DNA of 64,000 nucleotides from assembly GCF_900095705.1 (NCBI RefSeq), contig NZ_LT608326.1:62001-126000 (forward strand), in the 5' to 3' direction. The position numbers were made by a program, and so were the translations under genes. This DNA comes from Fusobacterium massiliense (GTDB taxonomy: Bacteria; Fusobacteriota; Fusobacteriia; Fusobacteriales; Fusobacteriaceae). Every line of letters begins with the position of its first letter. Positions within the stretch are counted from its first letter, which is position 1. Shown in pieces: positions 8,200 through 16,804 of this stretch. The notes beneath the pieces were generated by a model. That model saw nothing but the letters and a program-made list of their open reading frames with translations, was not told the origin of the DNA and did no database searches.

Positions 8200-9498
8200 T
8201 TAGAAAAGATCCACAATATCTCTTATCAATTTTTTGAAAAATCCATCTGCTTTTTCTTCTTCAAATTCTTCATCATCTTCTAATATTTCATCTATTTCTT
8301 CTTTTTTTCTATTAGTTTCAACCTCTTTGTGAGTATCTTCAACTTCTTCTATGGAATTAGTCTTTCTATCTACATATTCTCGATATTCTCTTTCCATATC
8401 TTCAAGAAAAATTCCTATAACAACTGCTTCGCTATAACCAGGGTTTTCAAGTCCTTTTATTTCTATCGGCTTTATTTTTCTTACTATGTAACCAGATTTT
8501 GCTGATATCGACTCTGATACTCCATCTAAAGCTACAGTTCCACCTGTTAAAACTATTCCTTTAGCTAAATGCCCATTAAACCCAGAATTTTCTATTGTTC
8601 TAGTTATAAATTTCAAAACATCCAAAGTTCTTTCCATTATTGCATCTTTTATTTTTCTTAAAGAGATTTTTTTTGTTCCTAGTTTTATTGTATTATCATT
8701 TTCAAATTCTTTATTCTTAAATCTTTCAAAGACTTCTTTAGCTTCTTCAATACTTATTTCAAAATAATGGCTCAAATCTGAAATATAATGCCATTCTCCA
8801 ATAGCTAAAGATTTTGCATATAAAACCTTTCCGTTTTTCATCAGAAGTAGATTTGTATTTGAGTAACCTACATCAACTAAAGCCACTCCCATTTTTTTTG
8901 TTTCATCATCTAATGTCCCTTTAGCTGCCACATAAGAACTCAAGTAAACTCTTTCAACATCTATTCCTATTTTATTTATTATTTCTAAAAATTTTTCTAC
9001 ATAGCTATCCTCAACATACACTAAATGTACATCAGCCTGTAATTCACTTGCAACCATTCCTATTGGTTGTTTTACAATTCCTGGACTATCTAGTCTTTTA
9101 TTATATATCTCTGTATAGAGTATTCTATATAAGCTTTCTCTTCCAGCAAATATTTTCCTTTTAGCTTCTGCATAAAGTTCTTCCATATCAGCTTCAGTTA
9201 TTTCTTTTTCAGGAAATTTTAATTTAACATTAACTGTCGATGAAATAACATTGGATCCTGCTAGACCTAAAGATAATTTTTCTATTTGGAAACCTTTCTT
9301 TTCTATTTCTTTAACAGCGTCTTGTAAAGAGTCTGTTAAAGCTTCTACATCTTCAATTACTGATTTTCTTATTCCTTTACTTTTTACTTTTACATAATCA
9401 ATTACTGAAATTTTATCAAAGGTTGAATTAATCTCTCCAACTAAAAGCTTTATTTCATTATTTCCAATGTCTAATGCTACTTTTTTTATGCTATTCAT
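8200..9498 (-). CDS. ftsA: Cell division protein FtsA
   Basis: Actin-like ATPase that anchors FtsZ to the membrane. 432 residues. The phosphate-1 loop ALDIGNNEIKLLVGE is at the N-terminus, the VDVGYSNTNLLL phosphate-2 motif lies near residue 210, and GIVLTGGTVALDG is near 330. An acidic linker is followed by an amphipathic C-terminus, FFKKLIRDIVDLF, the membrane-targeting helix. The start overlaps the ftsQ stop by four bases (ATGA), which suggests translational coupling. Confidence 0.96.
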   Translation of the reverse strand: MNSIKKVALDIGNNEIKLLVGEINSTFDKISVIDYVKVKSKGIRKSVIEDVEALTDSLQDAVKEIEKKGFQIEKLSLGLAGSNVISSTVNVKLKFPEKEITEADMEELYAEAKRKIFAGRESLYRILYTEIYNKRLDSPGIVKQPIGMVASELQADVHLVYVEDSYVEKFLEIINKIGIDVERVYLSSYVAAKGTLDDETKKMGVALVDVGYSNTNLLLMKNGKVLYAKSLAIGEWHYISDLSHYFEISIEEAKEVFERFKNKEFENDNTIKLGTKKISLRKIKDAIMERTLDVLKFITRTIENSGFNGHLAKGIVLTGGTVALDGVSESISAKSGYIVRKIKPIEIKGLENPGYSEAVVIGIFLEDMEREYREYVDRKTNSIEEVEDTHKEVETNRKKEEIDEILEDDEEFEEEKADGFFKKLIRDIVDLF

Positions 9499-10178
9499 TT
9501 TTCTTCCTCACCTATATATTTTATTATATAATCATCAAATCTTAAATCAATGTAGTCTATTTTTCTTTCTTTTGACATTTTTAAATAAAGTTGCACTGCT
9601 ATTGAATATTTTTCTTTGTTTGTTTTTTTATCTATTTTAAATTTTACTCCATCTTCCAAGATTATAACTATTTCTTTATCATCTAATATATATATTTGAG
9701 ATATGCTATCTCTTGTGTTTTTATCTAAGATATTATTTAAAATTTTAGTTATCTCCTTAATTTCACCTTCCGTACTAGCTACAATAAAAGGTAAATCTTC
9801 TATCTTTTGCTCATTCAAATAACCAAAAATTACACCACTTTCGTCTACTAAATATATATTTTTCCCTATTACAGCATAATAAGAGAGAGACTTGTCTTCA
9901 ATATTTATACTAACCTCTCCTAATTTATTCATATCAACTTCAGCAGTCTTTATTCTAATATCTTTTTCTAGTATTCTTTTTATCTCTTGTAAATCTAACT
10001 TTTTAATATTTTTATTATATAGTATTTCAGTTAGGTTTGTCAATTCAGGTTGTAACATTTTTGAATTTTCTGAAATATTTATTTTAGTTATATTAAAATA
10101 ATCTAAATTTAAAAAATTTTGAGATAAAATATAGAACAAATAAATTATTCCACTAAAAATTAAAAATCTTATAGCCAT
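9495..10178 (-). CDS. ftsQ: Cell division protein FtsQ/DivIB
   Basis: 227 residues, small for the family. One membrane segment (about 3-20) is followed by a POTRA-like domain (about 28-95, ITKINISEN...) and a beta domain with the DIRIKTAEVD and YIDLRFDDY segments seen in FtsQ. It was identified by its place between ddl and ftsA as much as by sequence, which is poorly conserved in this family. It overlaps ftsA by four bases. Confidence 0.85.
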   Translation of the reverse strand: MAIRFLIFSGIIYLFYILSQNFLNLDYFNITKINISENSKMLQPELTNLTEILYNKNIKKLDLQEIKRILEKDIRIKTAEVDMNKLGEVSINIEDKSLSYYAVIGKNIYLVDESGVIFGYLNEQKIEDLPFIVASTEGEIKEITKILNNILDKNTRDSISQIYILDDKEIVIILEDGVKFKIDKKTNKEKYSIAVQLYLKMSKERKIDYIDLRFDDYIIKYIGEEEK

Positions 10179-10187
10179 ATAGTCTCC

Positions 10188-11054
10188 CTAATCTTTAAAG
10201 AATGTTTCAACTGTCATTCTTACTATATCATCAAAAGTATATCCTTGAAGAGTAGCTAAATCTGGAATCAAACTTGTTTTTGTCATTCCTGGAGATGAGT
10301 TTACTTCTAAGAAATAAAGTTTTCCTTCACTCAATATAAAGTCACTTCTTGAAGTCCCTTTCATATCAAATTCACTGTGGATTTTCTCAGCCAGTTTCAT
10401 AGCTTCTTTATATAACTTATCTTCTATTTTAGCAGGAAATTCGTGAACAGAACCTCCATTAGCATATTTTGAATCATAATCATATAGAACATCTGCCTTA
10501 GGTATTATCTTTAAAACTCCTAGTGCTTTTCCATTTAATACTCCAACTGTTAACTCTTCTCCAACAATATAATCTTCAATTATAGGCTTTTTTAATTCTT
10601 TTACTGCTTTTTCAGCTTCTTCTTTATTATTGCATAAAAATAATCCTTTACTTGAACCTTCATCCATAGGTTTTATTATAACAGGATATTTTTCAATTTC
10701 ATCAACTTTTTCATAAGCTTTAGGAGTTCTTATTCCTATACTTTGAGCTATTTGTTTAGTCTTATTTTTATCCATTGTTATTGCACTAGCAAGAACTCCT
10801 GAACCTGTATACTTTTTACCTAGTATATCTAGAACCGCTTGGATTTTTCCGTTTTCTCCATTTCCCCCATGTAATACTAAATATGCTAAATCATATTCAT
10901 TTTCAATAAAAGCACTCACTTGATTTTTTTCATCTAAAACAACTTTATAAGCATTATACCCTTGGTTTAATAAACTTTCTAAAACAGCTTCTCCACTTTT
11001 TAATGAAATTTCCTTTTCTGAAGAAGTTCCTCCCATAAAAACTGCTATCTTCAT
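10188..11054 (-). CDS. ddl: D-alanine--D-alanine ligase
   Basis: ATP-grasp ligase that makes the D-Ala-D-Ala dipeptide added by MurF. 288 residues, the short DdlB size. Visible motifs are FMGGTSSEKEISLKSG at the N-terminus, HGGNGENGKIQ, the ATP-binding YPVIIKPMDEGSSKGL, and FLEVNSSPGMT near the C-terminus. It lies between murB and ftsQ in the cell-wall operon. Confidence 0.96.
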   Translation of the reverse strand: MKIAVFMGGTSSEKEISLKSGEAVLESLLNQGYNAYKVVLDEKNQVSAFIENEYDLAYLVLHGGNGENGKIQAVLDILGKKYTGSGVLASAITMDKNKTKQIAQSIGIRTPKAYEKVDEIEKYPVIIKPMDEGSSKGLFLCNNKEEAEKAVKELKKPIIEDYIVGEELTVGVLNGKALGVLKIIPKADVLYDYDSKYANGGSVHEFPAKIEDKLYKEAMKLAEKIHSEFDMKGTSRSDFILSEGKLYFLEVNSSPGMTKTSLIPDLATLQGYTFDDIVRMTVETFFKD

Positions 11055-11109
11055 AATTATCTCCTATTAATTAAAAATATATATCAAATAAAAATGACAA
11101 TCTATTCAT

Positions 11110-11949
11110 TTATTTAACTATTATTATTTCTTCTTCCAATTTTACATTAAATTTTTCATCTACACTTTTCTTAACTAAATTTAAAATACCTTCTATATCA
11201 GAAAATTTAGCATTCCCTAAATTTAATACAAAATTAGGATGTTTTTCTGCTATTTGAGCATTTCCTATTACAGTACCTTTTAATCCACATTCTGATATAA
11301 GCCTTGCAGCAAAATCTCCTGTCGGATTTTTAAAAGTGCTTCCTAAACTTGGCTTATCTAAAGGGTGTTTACTTTCTCTTAATTCTTTTATTTCTTTTAC
11401 TCTAGCTCCATTAAAACCTTTTTCAAATTCAAATGTTGCAGATAAGATTACCCATTTTTTGTCTTGCACTTCTGTTTTTCTATAGGAAACTCTTATATCT
11501 TCTTTTTTTATTTCCCTTATTTGATAATTTTCATCAAATATTTCAACAGACTTAATCCTATCAAAAATTTCAGAACCAAATGCTCCTCCATTCATATAAA
11601 CAAGTCCACCAATAGTTCCTGGTATTCCAAATAAACTTTCAATTCCTGTATAATCGTATTTTTCCATAAAATCAATTAGCTCTTTTATATTTGCTCCTGT
11701 ATCAACTTTAACTAATCCATTTACTAAATTTTCTATTTTGTTAAGTCTTTTTGTACAAACAAAAGTTCTATCCATATAATCATCAGTAAAAAGTACATTA
11801 GTTCCATTTCCTAATAAAAATATATTGTTATTTTCTTTGTAAACATCAATTATTTCTTCTTTATTTTCAAGAATAATTAATTTTTTTGCTTTTCCTCCAA
11901 CTCTCATATTAGAGTAATTTTTCATCTCTTGATCTAAGAAAACTTTCAT
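11110..11949 (-). CDS. murB: UDP-N-acetylenolpyruvoylglucosamine reductase
   Basis: FAD enzyme that reduces enolpyruvyl-UDP-GlcNAc to UDP-MurNAc. 279 residues, matching type II MurB. FAD-binding LLGNGTNVLF and ESLFGIPGTIGGLVYMNGGAFGSEI are present, and a serine in KPSLGSTFKNP is the proton donor. It lies 11 bases after murC. Homology is clear throughout. Confidence 0.97.
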   Translation of the reverse strand: MKVFLDQEMKNYSNMRVGGKAKKLIILENKEEIIDVYKENNNIFLLGNGTNVLFTDDYMDRTFVCTKRLNKIENLVNGLVKVDTGANIKELIDFMEKYDYTGIESLFGIPGTIGGLVYMNGGAFGSEIFDRIKSVEIFDENYQIREIKKEDIRVSYRKTEVQDKKWVILSATFEFEKGFNGARVKEIKELRESKHPLDKPSLGSTFKNPTGDFAARLISECGLKGTVIGNAQIAEKHPNFVLNLGNAKFSDIEGILNLVKKSVDEKFNVKLEEEIIIVK

Positions 11950-11960
11950 TTTAATCCTTT

Positions 11961-13343
11961 CTATTCTTCAATTTCATCTAATTCTTCAGCAATTTGATGA
12001 GCTAAAGTTGATATGTCTCCTGCTCCCATAAAAATATATGTTGAATCTTTTTTTACTTTAGATACATATTTTTTTATATCTTTCCAATCATTCATAACTT
12101 CAATATTTGAGTGATTTATATGTTCTTTTAGAACTTCACTCGATATATTAAATTCATTTTTTTCACCTGCTGCATATATTGGTAAAAGAATTACTTTATC
12201 TACATTTGTAAAGGCATCTTTAAATTCATCTAACAAGAAATGCACTCTACTATATCTATGTGGTTGAAATATAGCTACAAGTCTTGAATTATCTATCCCT
12301 TTGATCGCTTTCAAAGTCGCTTTTATTTCTGTTGGGTGATGAGCGTAGTCATCTACTATTCTTACTCTCTTAGTTTTATTCCCATATCCATTTTCTATAT
12401 TTTTATCAAATAAGACATCATATCTTCTTTTTGACCCTTTAAACTTTAAAAGGGCTTCTTTTATTTCATTCGCACTTACTCCAAACTCTAAAGCCATGTA
12501 TATAACAGGTAAAGAATTTTGAATATTATGGTCTCCCGGAATATTCAAAACATATTCTCCTTTATCTTCCCCATTTATAACTACTGTAAAAATAGTCTTT
12601 CTATCTTCAACTCTAATATTTTTTGCATATATATCTGCTTTTTCATCTTTTATTGAATAAGTAATTATTTTTTCTGCTTCTGGTATATCTTTTAAAATAG
12701 ATCTTATATTATTACAATCAGCACAAACTAAAGCTTCATTTTGTGTATTTGATATAAATTTAATAAAAGATTTCTTTATATTTTCTAATGTTCCATGGAC
12801 ATCTAAATGATCTGCATCTATATTAGTTACAACACAATATTTAGGCTTCATATATAAAAATGAGTTATCACTTTCATCAGCTTCAGCAATAAAATATTCA
12901 CTCATACCAGGCTTAGCATTGGATTGTATTTCTGGTAAAATACCTCCCACAACTATAGTAGGATCTTTTTTTAACATTACAGCTGACATCATTGACGATG
13001 TTGTAGTTTTACCATGAGTTCCAGCTATAGCAATACCTGTTTCATTATTTAAAAGTTTTGCTAATAATTCTCCTCTTTTTAATATTTTTATCCCGTTATT
13101 TATAGCATACGAATATTCTGGGTTAGTTTCTTTTATAGCAGTCGAAGCTACAACAAAGTCTACTCCTTTAACATTTTCTTCATTATGCTCATCGTATACT
13201 GTTATTCCCATAGATAACAAATCTTCTGTTACATAATTTCTACAAATATCAGCACCTAAAACTTCGTAACCTTTGCACTTCATTATTTTTGCAAGACCAC
13301 TCATTCCGATTCCATTTATTCCTATAAAATAAATCTTTTCCAT
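11961..13343 (-). CDS. murC: UDP-N-acetylmuramate--L-alanine ligase
   Basis: Adds the first L-alanine to UDP-MurNAc. 460 residues, the normal length. The N-terminal GINGIGMSGLA is a nucleotide-sugar Rossmann motif, the ATP P-loop GTHGKTT is at residues 108-114, EADESDNSFL follows, and VDDYAHHPTEI is typical of MurC. It starts five bases after the murG stop, inside the operon. Confidence 0.98.
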   Translation of the reverse strand: MEKIYFIGINGIGMSGLAKIMKCKGYEVLGADICRNYVTEDLLSMGITVYDEHNEENVKGVDFVVASTAIKETNPEYSYAINNGIKILKRGELLAKLLNNETGIAIAGTHGKTTTSSMMSAVMLKKDPTIVVGGILPEIQSNAKPGMSEYFIAEADESDNSFLYMKPKYCVVTNIDADHLDVHGTLENIKKSFIKFISNTQNEALVCADCNNIRSILKDIPEAEKIITYSIKDEKADIYAKNIRVEDRKTIFTVVINGEDKGEYVLNIPGDHNIQNSLPVIYMALEFGVSANEIKEALLKFKGSKRRYDVLFDKNIENGYGNKTKRVRIVDDYAHHPTEIKATLKAIKGIDNSRLVAIFQPHRYSRVHFLLDEFKDAFTNVDKVILLPIYAAGEKNEFNISSEVLKEHINHSNIEVMNDWKDIKKYVSKVKKDSTYIFMGAGDISTLAHQIAEELDEIEE

Positions 13344-13348
13344 TTATG

Positions 13349-14416
13349 TCAATTCCTCCAAATATCTAAATTAGCTATTATTTCTTCAGCTGCATTAGAT
13401 TTTTTTAATGATTTTAGTCTAATTCTCATCTTTTTTAATTTTTCATCATTTTTTATTAAAGCAAAAACCTTCTGTACTGCTTCATCCATTTCATTTTTCA
13501 TATAGATATATGCAGATTCATTATCTGATAATACTTTTGCATTCTCATATTGTCCAACCTTTGCTGAACTATATGGAAGTATTACTGAAGGTCTTTCTAA
13601 CTCTATTATTTCTGATATTGTTAAAGCTCCTGCTCTACACATTACTAAATCAGCAGCTGCCATAATATTTAAGATATTATTAAAATATGAATCTATAACA
13701 TCTTGTTCTTTTTTATATTTTAAATCTTTTTTCATTTCTTCAAAATTTTGATTTCCTGTTGCCCAATAAACAACTATATCTTTATCATTATAAAATTTTT
13801 CCCAATACTTTAGTACTGTTTTATTTATGTCTTGAGCTCCTAAACTTCCACCTGTTATCAAAATTAATTTTTGTTCAGGTTTTATCCCTAATTTTTCTCT
13901 TTCTAAAGCATATTTTAATCCTTCTATACTTTTTCTAAGAGGATTTCCTGTTACTTTAAATTTTCCTTGATGTTTTATAGGAATATCATCATAAGTCTTA
14001 TCAAAAGCTAAGAATGTCAATTTTGCAAACTTATAAAACAACTTATTAGCCATACCAAAACTAACATTTTGCTCTTGTAAATATATTTTCTTCTTCAAAA
14101 ATATTCCTGCAATTATAGTTGGAATCGAAATATAATTTCCAAAACCTATTATTGCATCAGGCTCTATCTCTTTAACAATTCTATATGCCTCTCTTATTGA
14201 ACTTATATATTTTTTTATATTTTTAAAGCTTCTAGGAACAACTATATCAATCCCTATAAATTTATGGCCACTTTGAGGAACTATATCTTTTTCCATACGA
14301 GATGTACTTCCAATAAATATAGGTTCAATTCCTTTAGCTTTCAATTTATCTGCAACTGCTAGAGCTGGATATATATGCCCCCCTGTTCCTCCAGTAGTCA
14401 ATATAACTTTTTTCAT
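13349..14416 (-). CDS. murG: Lipid II synthase, N-acetylglucosaminyltransferase MurG
   Basis: Transfers GlcNAc to lipid I on the inner face of the membrane. 355 residues. The N-terminal TTGGTGGHIYPALAVAD, GSLGAQDIN and MCRAGALTISE motifs are characteristic. The frame extends to a TTG at 14431, but the SD TAGGTG sits just before the ATG at 14416, which gives the standard MKKVILTTGG start. In many bacteria ftsW lies between murD and murG; here only seven bases separate them. Confidence 0.97.
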   Translation of the reverse strand: MKKVILTTGGTGGHIYPALAVADKLKAKGIEPIFIGSTSRMEKDIVPQSGHKFIGIDIVVPRSFKNIKKYISSIREAYRIVKEIEPDAIIGFGNYISIPTIIAGIFLKKKIYLQEQNVSFGMANKLFYKFAKLTFLAFDKTYDDIPIKHQGKFKVTGNPLRKSIEGLKYALEREKLGIKPEQKLILITGGSLGAQDINKTVLKYWEKFYNDKDIVVYWATGNQNFEEMKKDLKYKKEQDVIDSYFNNILNIMAAADLVMCRAGALTISEIIELERPSVILPYSSAKVGQYENAKVLSDNESAYIYMKNEMDEAVQKVFALIKNDEKLKKMRIRLKSLKKSNAAEEIIANLDIWRN

Positions 14417-14423
14417 ATTACAC

Positions 14424-15722
14424 CTACCCAAAAATTTTTAAAACTAATTCTTTAAAAACTTTTCCTCTATGTTCAAAAGAATTAAATTGATCATAACTTG
14501 ATGTTGCTGGTGAAAGTAAAATAACTTCGTTTGAATCTTTAGTAAATCTTTTCTTCATGTCTAAAAGAGAATTTTCTAAATTTTCTAGTTTATGAATCTT
14601 ATTTTCTTCATACCCAACTTTTTTTAGCTCTTTCTCTATTTTATCTGCTATGAGCCCTATTAAATAAACTTCTTTTATATCTTCTTTTATCATTTCAGCA
14701 AGTGGAGCTAAGTCAACCCCTTTATCGTATCCACCACATATTAAGATACTATTTTTATACGCTTGAATAGCAAACTTTGTTGAATCAACATTTGTTGCTT
14801 TTGAATCGTTTATAAATTGTAATTTCCCATAACTAAAAAATAGTTCTGTTCTGTGTTCTAATGGAGTTGCTACCATTAAAAACTCTCTTACTTTATCCAT
14901 ATCTAAATTTAAAATTTCAGCAGTAGCTACCATAAATAAAGTATTTTCTAAATTATGAATACCTTTCAAACTTAATTTATCTGTTTCTATTATAAATTTA
15001 TTATGAGCATAAATTTTATTTTCTTTTACATCTACATCAGCTTTAGAGAACTTTGAAACAGTTACTTTTTTTGCTTTTATTTTTTCTTTTCTTTTTTCTG
15101 TTTCCAAATCATCAATATTTTCAATAAAATAAGATGTTTCATCTTGATTTTTTTGAATATTTAATTTTGTATCATAATACTCATCAAAACTATGATATCT
15201 TTCTATGTGATCTGGTCCCATGTTTACTATCATAGATATATAAGGTTTAAAATTTTCTAAATTTTCTAGTTGGAACGAACTCAATTCTAATACAACAAAA
15301 TCTAACTCGCCATCTTTTAATAAAACATCAGAAAACGATCTACCAATATTGCCAGCAAAAGTTGCTTTATACCCAGCATAGTTTAACATATCTGATATTT
15401 TAGCTGTCGTTGTGCTTTTACCATTAGTTCCTGTAACAGCTATCAATTTAGTTTTATACCCTTTTTCAAGCATATAGTTATAAGCTACTTCTATTTCATC
15501 TAAAATTTTTATTCCTCTTTTTTTTACTTCCAACACAAAATCATTGTATGGTATTCCCGGGCTCTTTATAAAGTACTCTAAACCATCTAAGTGATTTAAT
15601 GCTTCTATTGAAGTCATAGCTTTTTTATCATCGACTAAAATAACTTCATAATTTTCATGTTCTAATAATTCTTTTGCTCCATTTCCACTAATTCCACTAC
15701 CATAAATCATTACTTTTCTCAT
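14424..15722 (-). CDS. murD: UDP-N-acetylmuramoylalanine--D-glutamate ligase
   Basis: Adds D-glutamate to the peptidoglycan precursor. 432 residues from the ATG at 15722, which has GAGAGG upstream and overlaps the mraY stop as ATGA; a longer open frame to 15785 lies inside mraY and is unlikely to be used. The ATP loop GTNGKST is at 98-104, and the N-terminal IYGSGISGNG is present, as is FINDSKATN. The overlap indicates translational coupling to mraY. Confidence 0.97.
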   Translation of the reverse strand: MRKVMIYGSGISGNGAKELLEHENYEVILVDDKKAMTSIEALNHLDGLEYFIKSPGIPYNDFVLEVKKRGIKILDEIEVAYNYMLEKGYKTKLIAVTGTNGKSTTTAKISDMLNYAGYKATFAGNIGRSFSDVLLKDGELDFVVLELSSFQLENLENFKPYISMIVNMGPDHIERYHSFDEYYDTKLNIQKNQDETSYFIENIDDLETEKRKEKIKAKKVTVSKFSKADVDVKENKIYAHNKFIIETDKLSLKGIHNLENTLFMVATAEILNLDMDKVREFLMVATPLEHRTELFFSYGKLQFINDSKATNVDSTKFAIQAYKNSILICGGYDKGVDLAPLAEMIKEDIKEVYLIGLIADKIEKELKKVGYEENKIHKLENLENSLLDMKKRFTKDSNEVILLSPATSSYDQFNSFEHRGKVFKELVLKIFG

Positions 15723-16804
15723 AGCAAACCTCTCATTCTTATCATTCCTAAGGCTATTATTCCGAATATAAGTGTTGTTATCCAAAATCTCATAGTTACT
15801 TTTGATTCTGGTACTCCAGAAAGTTCAAAATGATGATGTATTGGAGCCATTTTAAATATTCTCTTTCCTCTCATTTTGAATGAACCAACTTGTAGTATAA
15901 CTGATATAGCTTCCACAACAAATATAAAACCAAGTACTGGTAGGATTAGTTCTTGCTTTAATATTATAGCTATTACACCTAATATTCCTCCAAGTGTTAA
16001 TGAACCAGTATCTCCCATAAATATTTGAGCTGGATAGCAATTATACCATAAGAATCCTAATCCAGAACCTGTTACAGCTGATAAAAATACACTTATTTCT
16101 CCTGAACCTACTGTATAAAATAAATTTAAATGCGAACTTAATTCTGTATGACCAGTAAAATATGCAATAACTCCTAATATTGTTGAACATATTATCATAG
16201 GCATTATAGCTAAACCATCAAGACCATCTGTTATATTTACAGCATTTGATGTTCCCATCAATATTATTTGTATTAAGAAAAACATTCCTACTGCTCCTAT
16301 ATAATAAGGTGCTGAACTTATAGGATTTATTAAAGAAAAGTCTACCATAGGTCTTCCTGTAAATCCTATAAAATACAAATACAACCAAACTATTAAAGCT
16401 ATAGTTGCTTGAAATAATAATTTTTTTCTTCCAGCTAGTCCTTTTTTACTAACTGTAAACTTTCTATAGTCATCAATGAAACCAATTCCTGCAAACATCA
16501 AAGTTGATAATAATAACAACAATATTAATGTGTTTTTTAAGTCGTTTATTAATAAACTGCTTATCAAAATGGAAGCTATGATGAGAACTCCTCCCATAGT
16601 AGGTGTCCCTTTTTTAGCAAAATGAGAACTTGGACCATCATCTCTTATTTCTTCCCCAAATTTCTTTATTTTTAAGTATTTTATAAATGGTTTACCCGCA
16701 AACAAAACTATACAAAACGACAATACAAAACTTATAAAAGCTCTTAGATATATAGATTTTAAAAATAATAAACTTTCAAAATGCTCACTTAAAAAATATA
16801 GCAT
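15719..16804 (-). CDS. mraY: Phospho-MurNAc-pentapeptide transferase
   Basis: Integral membrane enzyme that forms lipid I. 361 residues with about ten hydrophobic segments. Family motifs are FGEEIRDDGPSSHFAKKGTPTMGG, the catalytic FIDDYRK, NITDGLDGLA, and the C-terminal MAPIHHHFELSG. Its start overlaps the murF stop by one base (TAATG) and its stop overlaps murD. Confidence 0.98.
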   Translation of the reverse strand: MLYFLSEHFESLLFLKSIYLRAFISFVLSFCIVLFAGKPFIKYLKIKKFGEEIRDDGPSSHFAKKGTPTMGGVLIIASILISSLLINDLKNTLILLLLLSTLMFAGIGFIDDYRKFTVSKKGLAGRKKLLFQATIALIVWLYLYFIGFTGRPMVDFSLINPISSAPYYIGAVGMFFLIQIILMGTSNAVNITDGLDGLAIMPMIICSTILGVIAYFTGHTELSSHLNLFYTVGSGEISVFLSAVTGSGLGFLWYNCYPAQIFMGDTGSLTLGGILGVIAIILKQELILPVLGFIFVVEAISVILQVGSFKMRGKRIFKMAPIHHHFELSGVPESKVTMRFWITTLIFGIIALGMIRMRGLL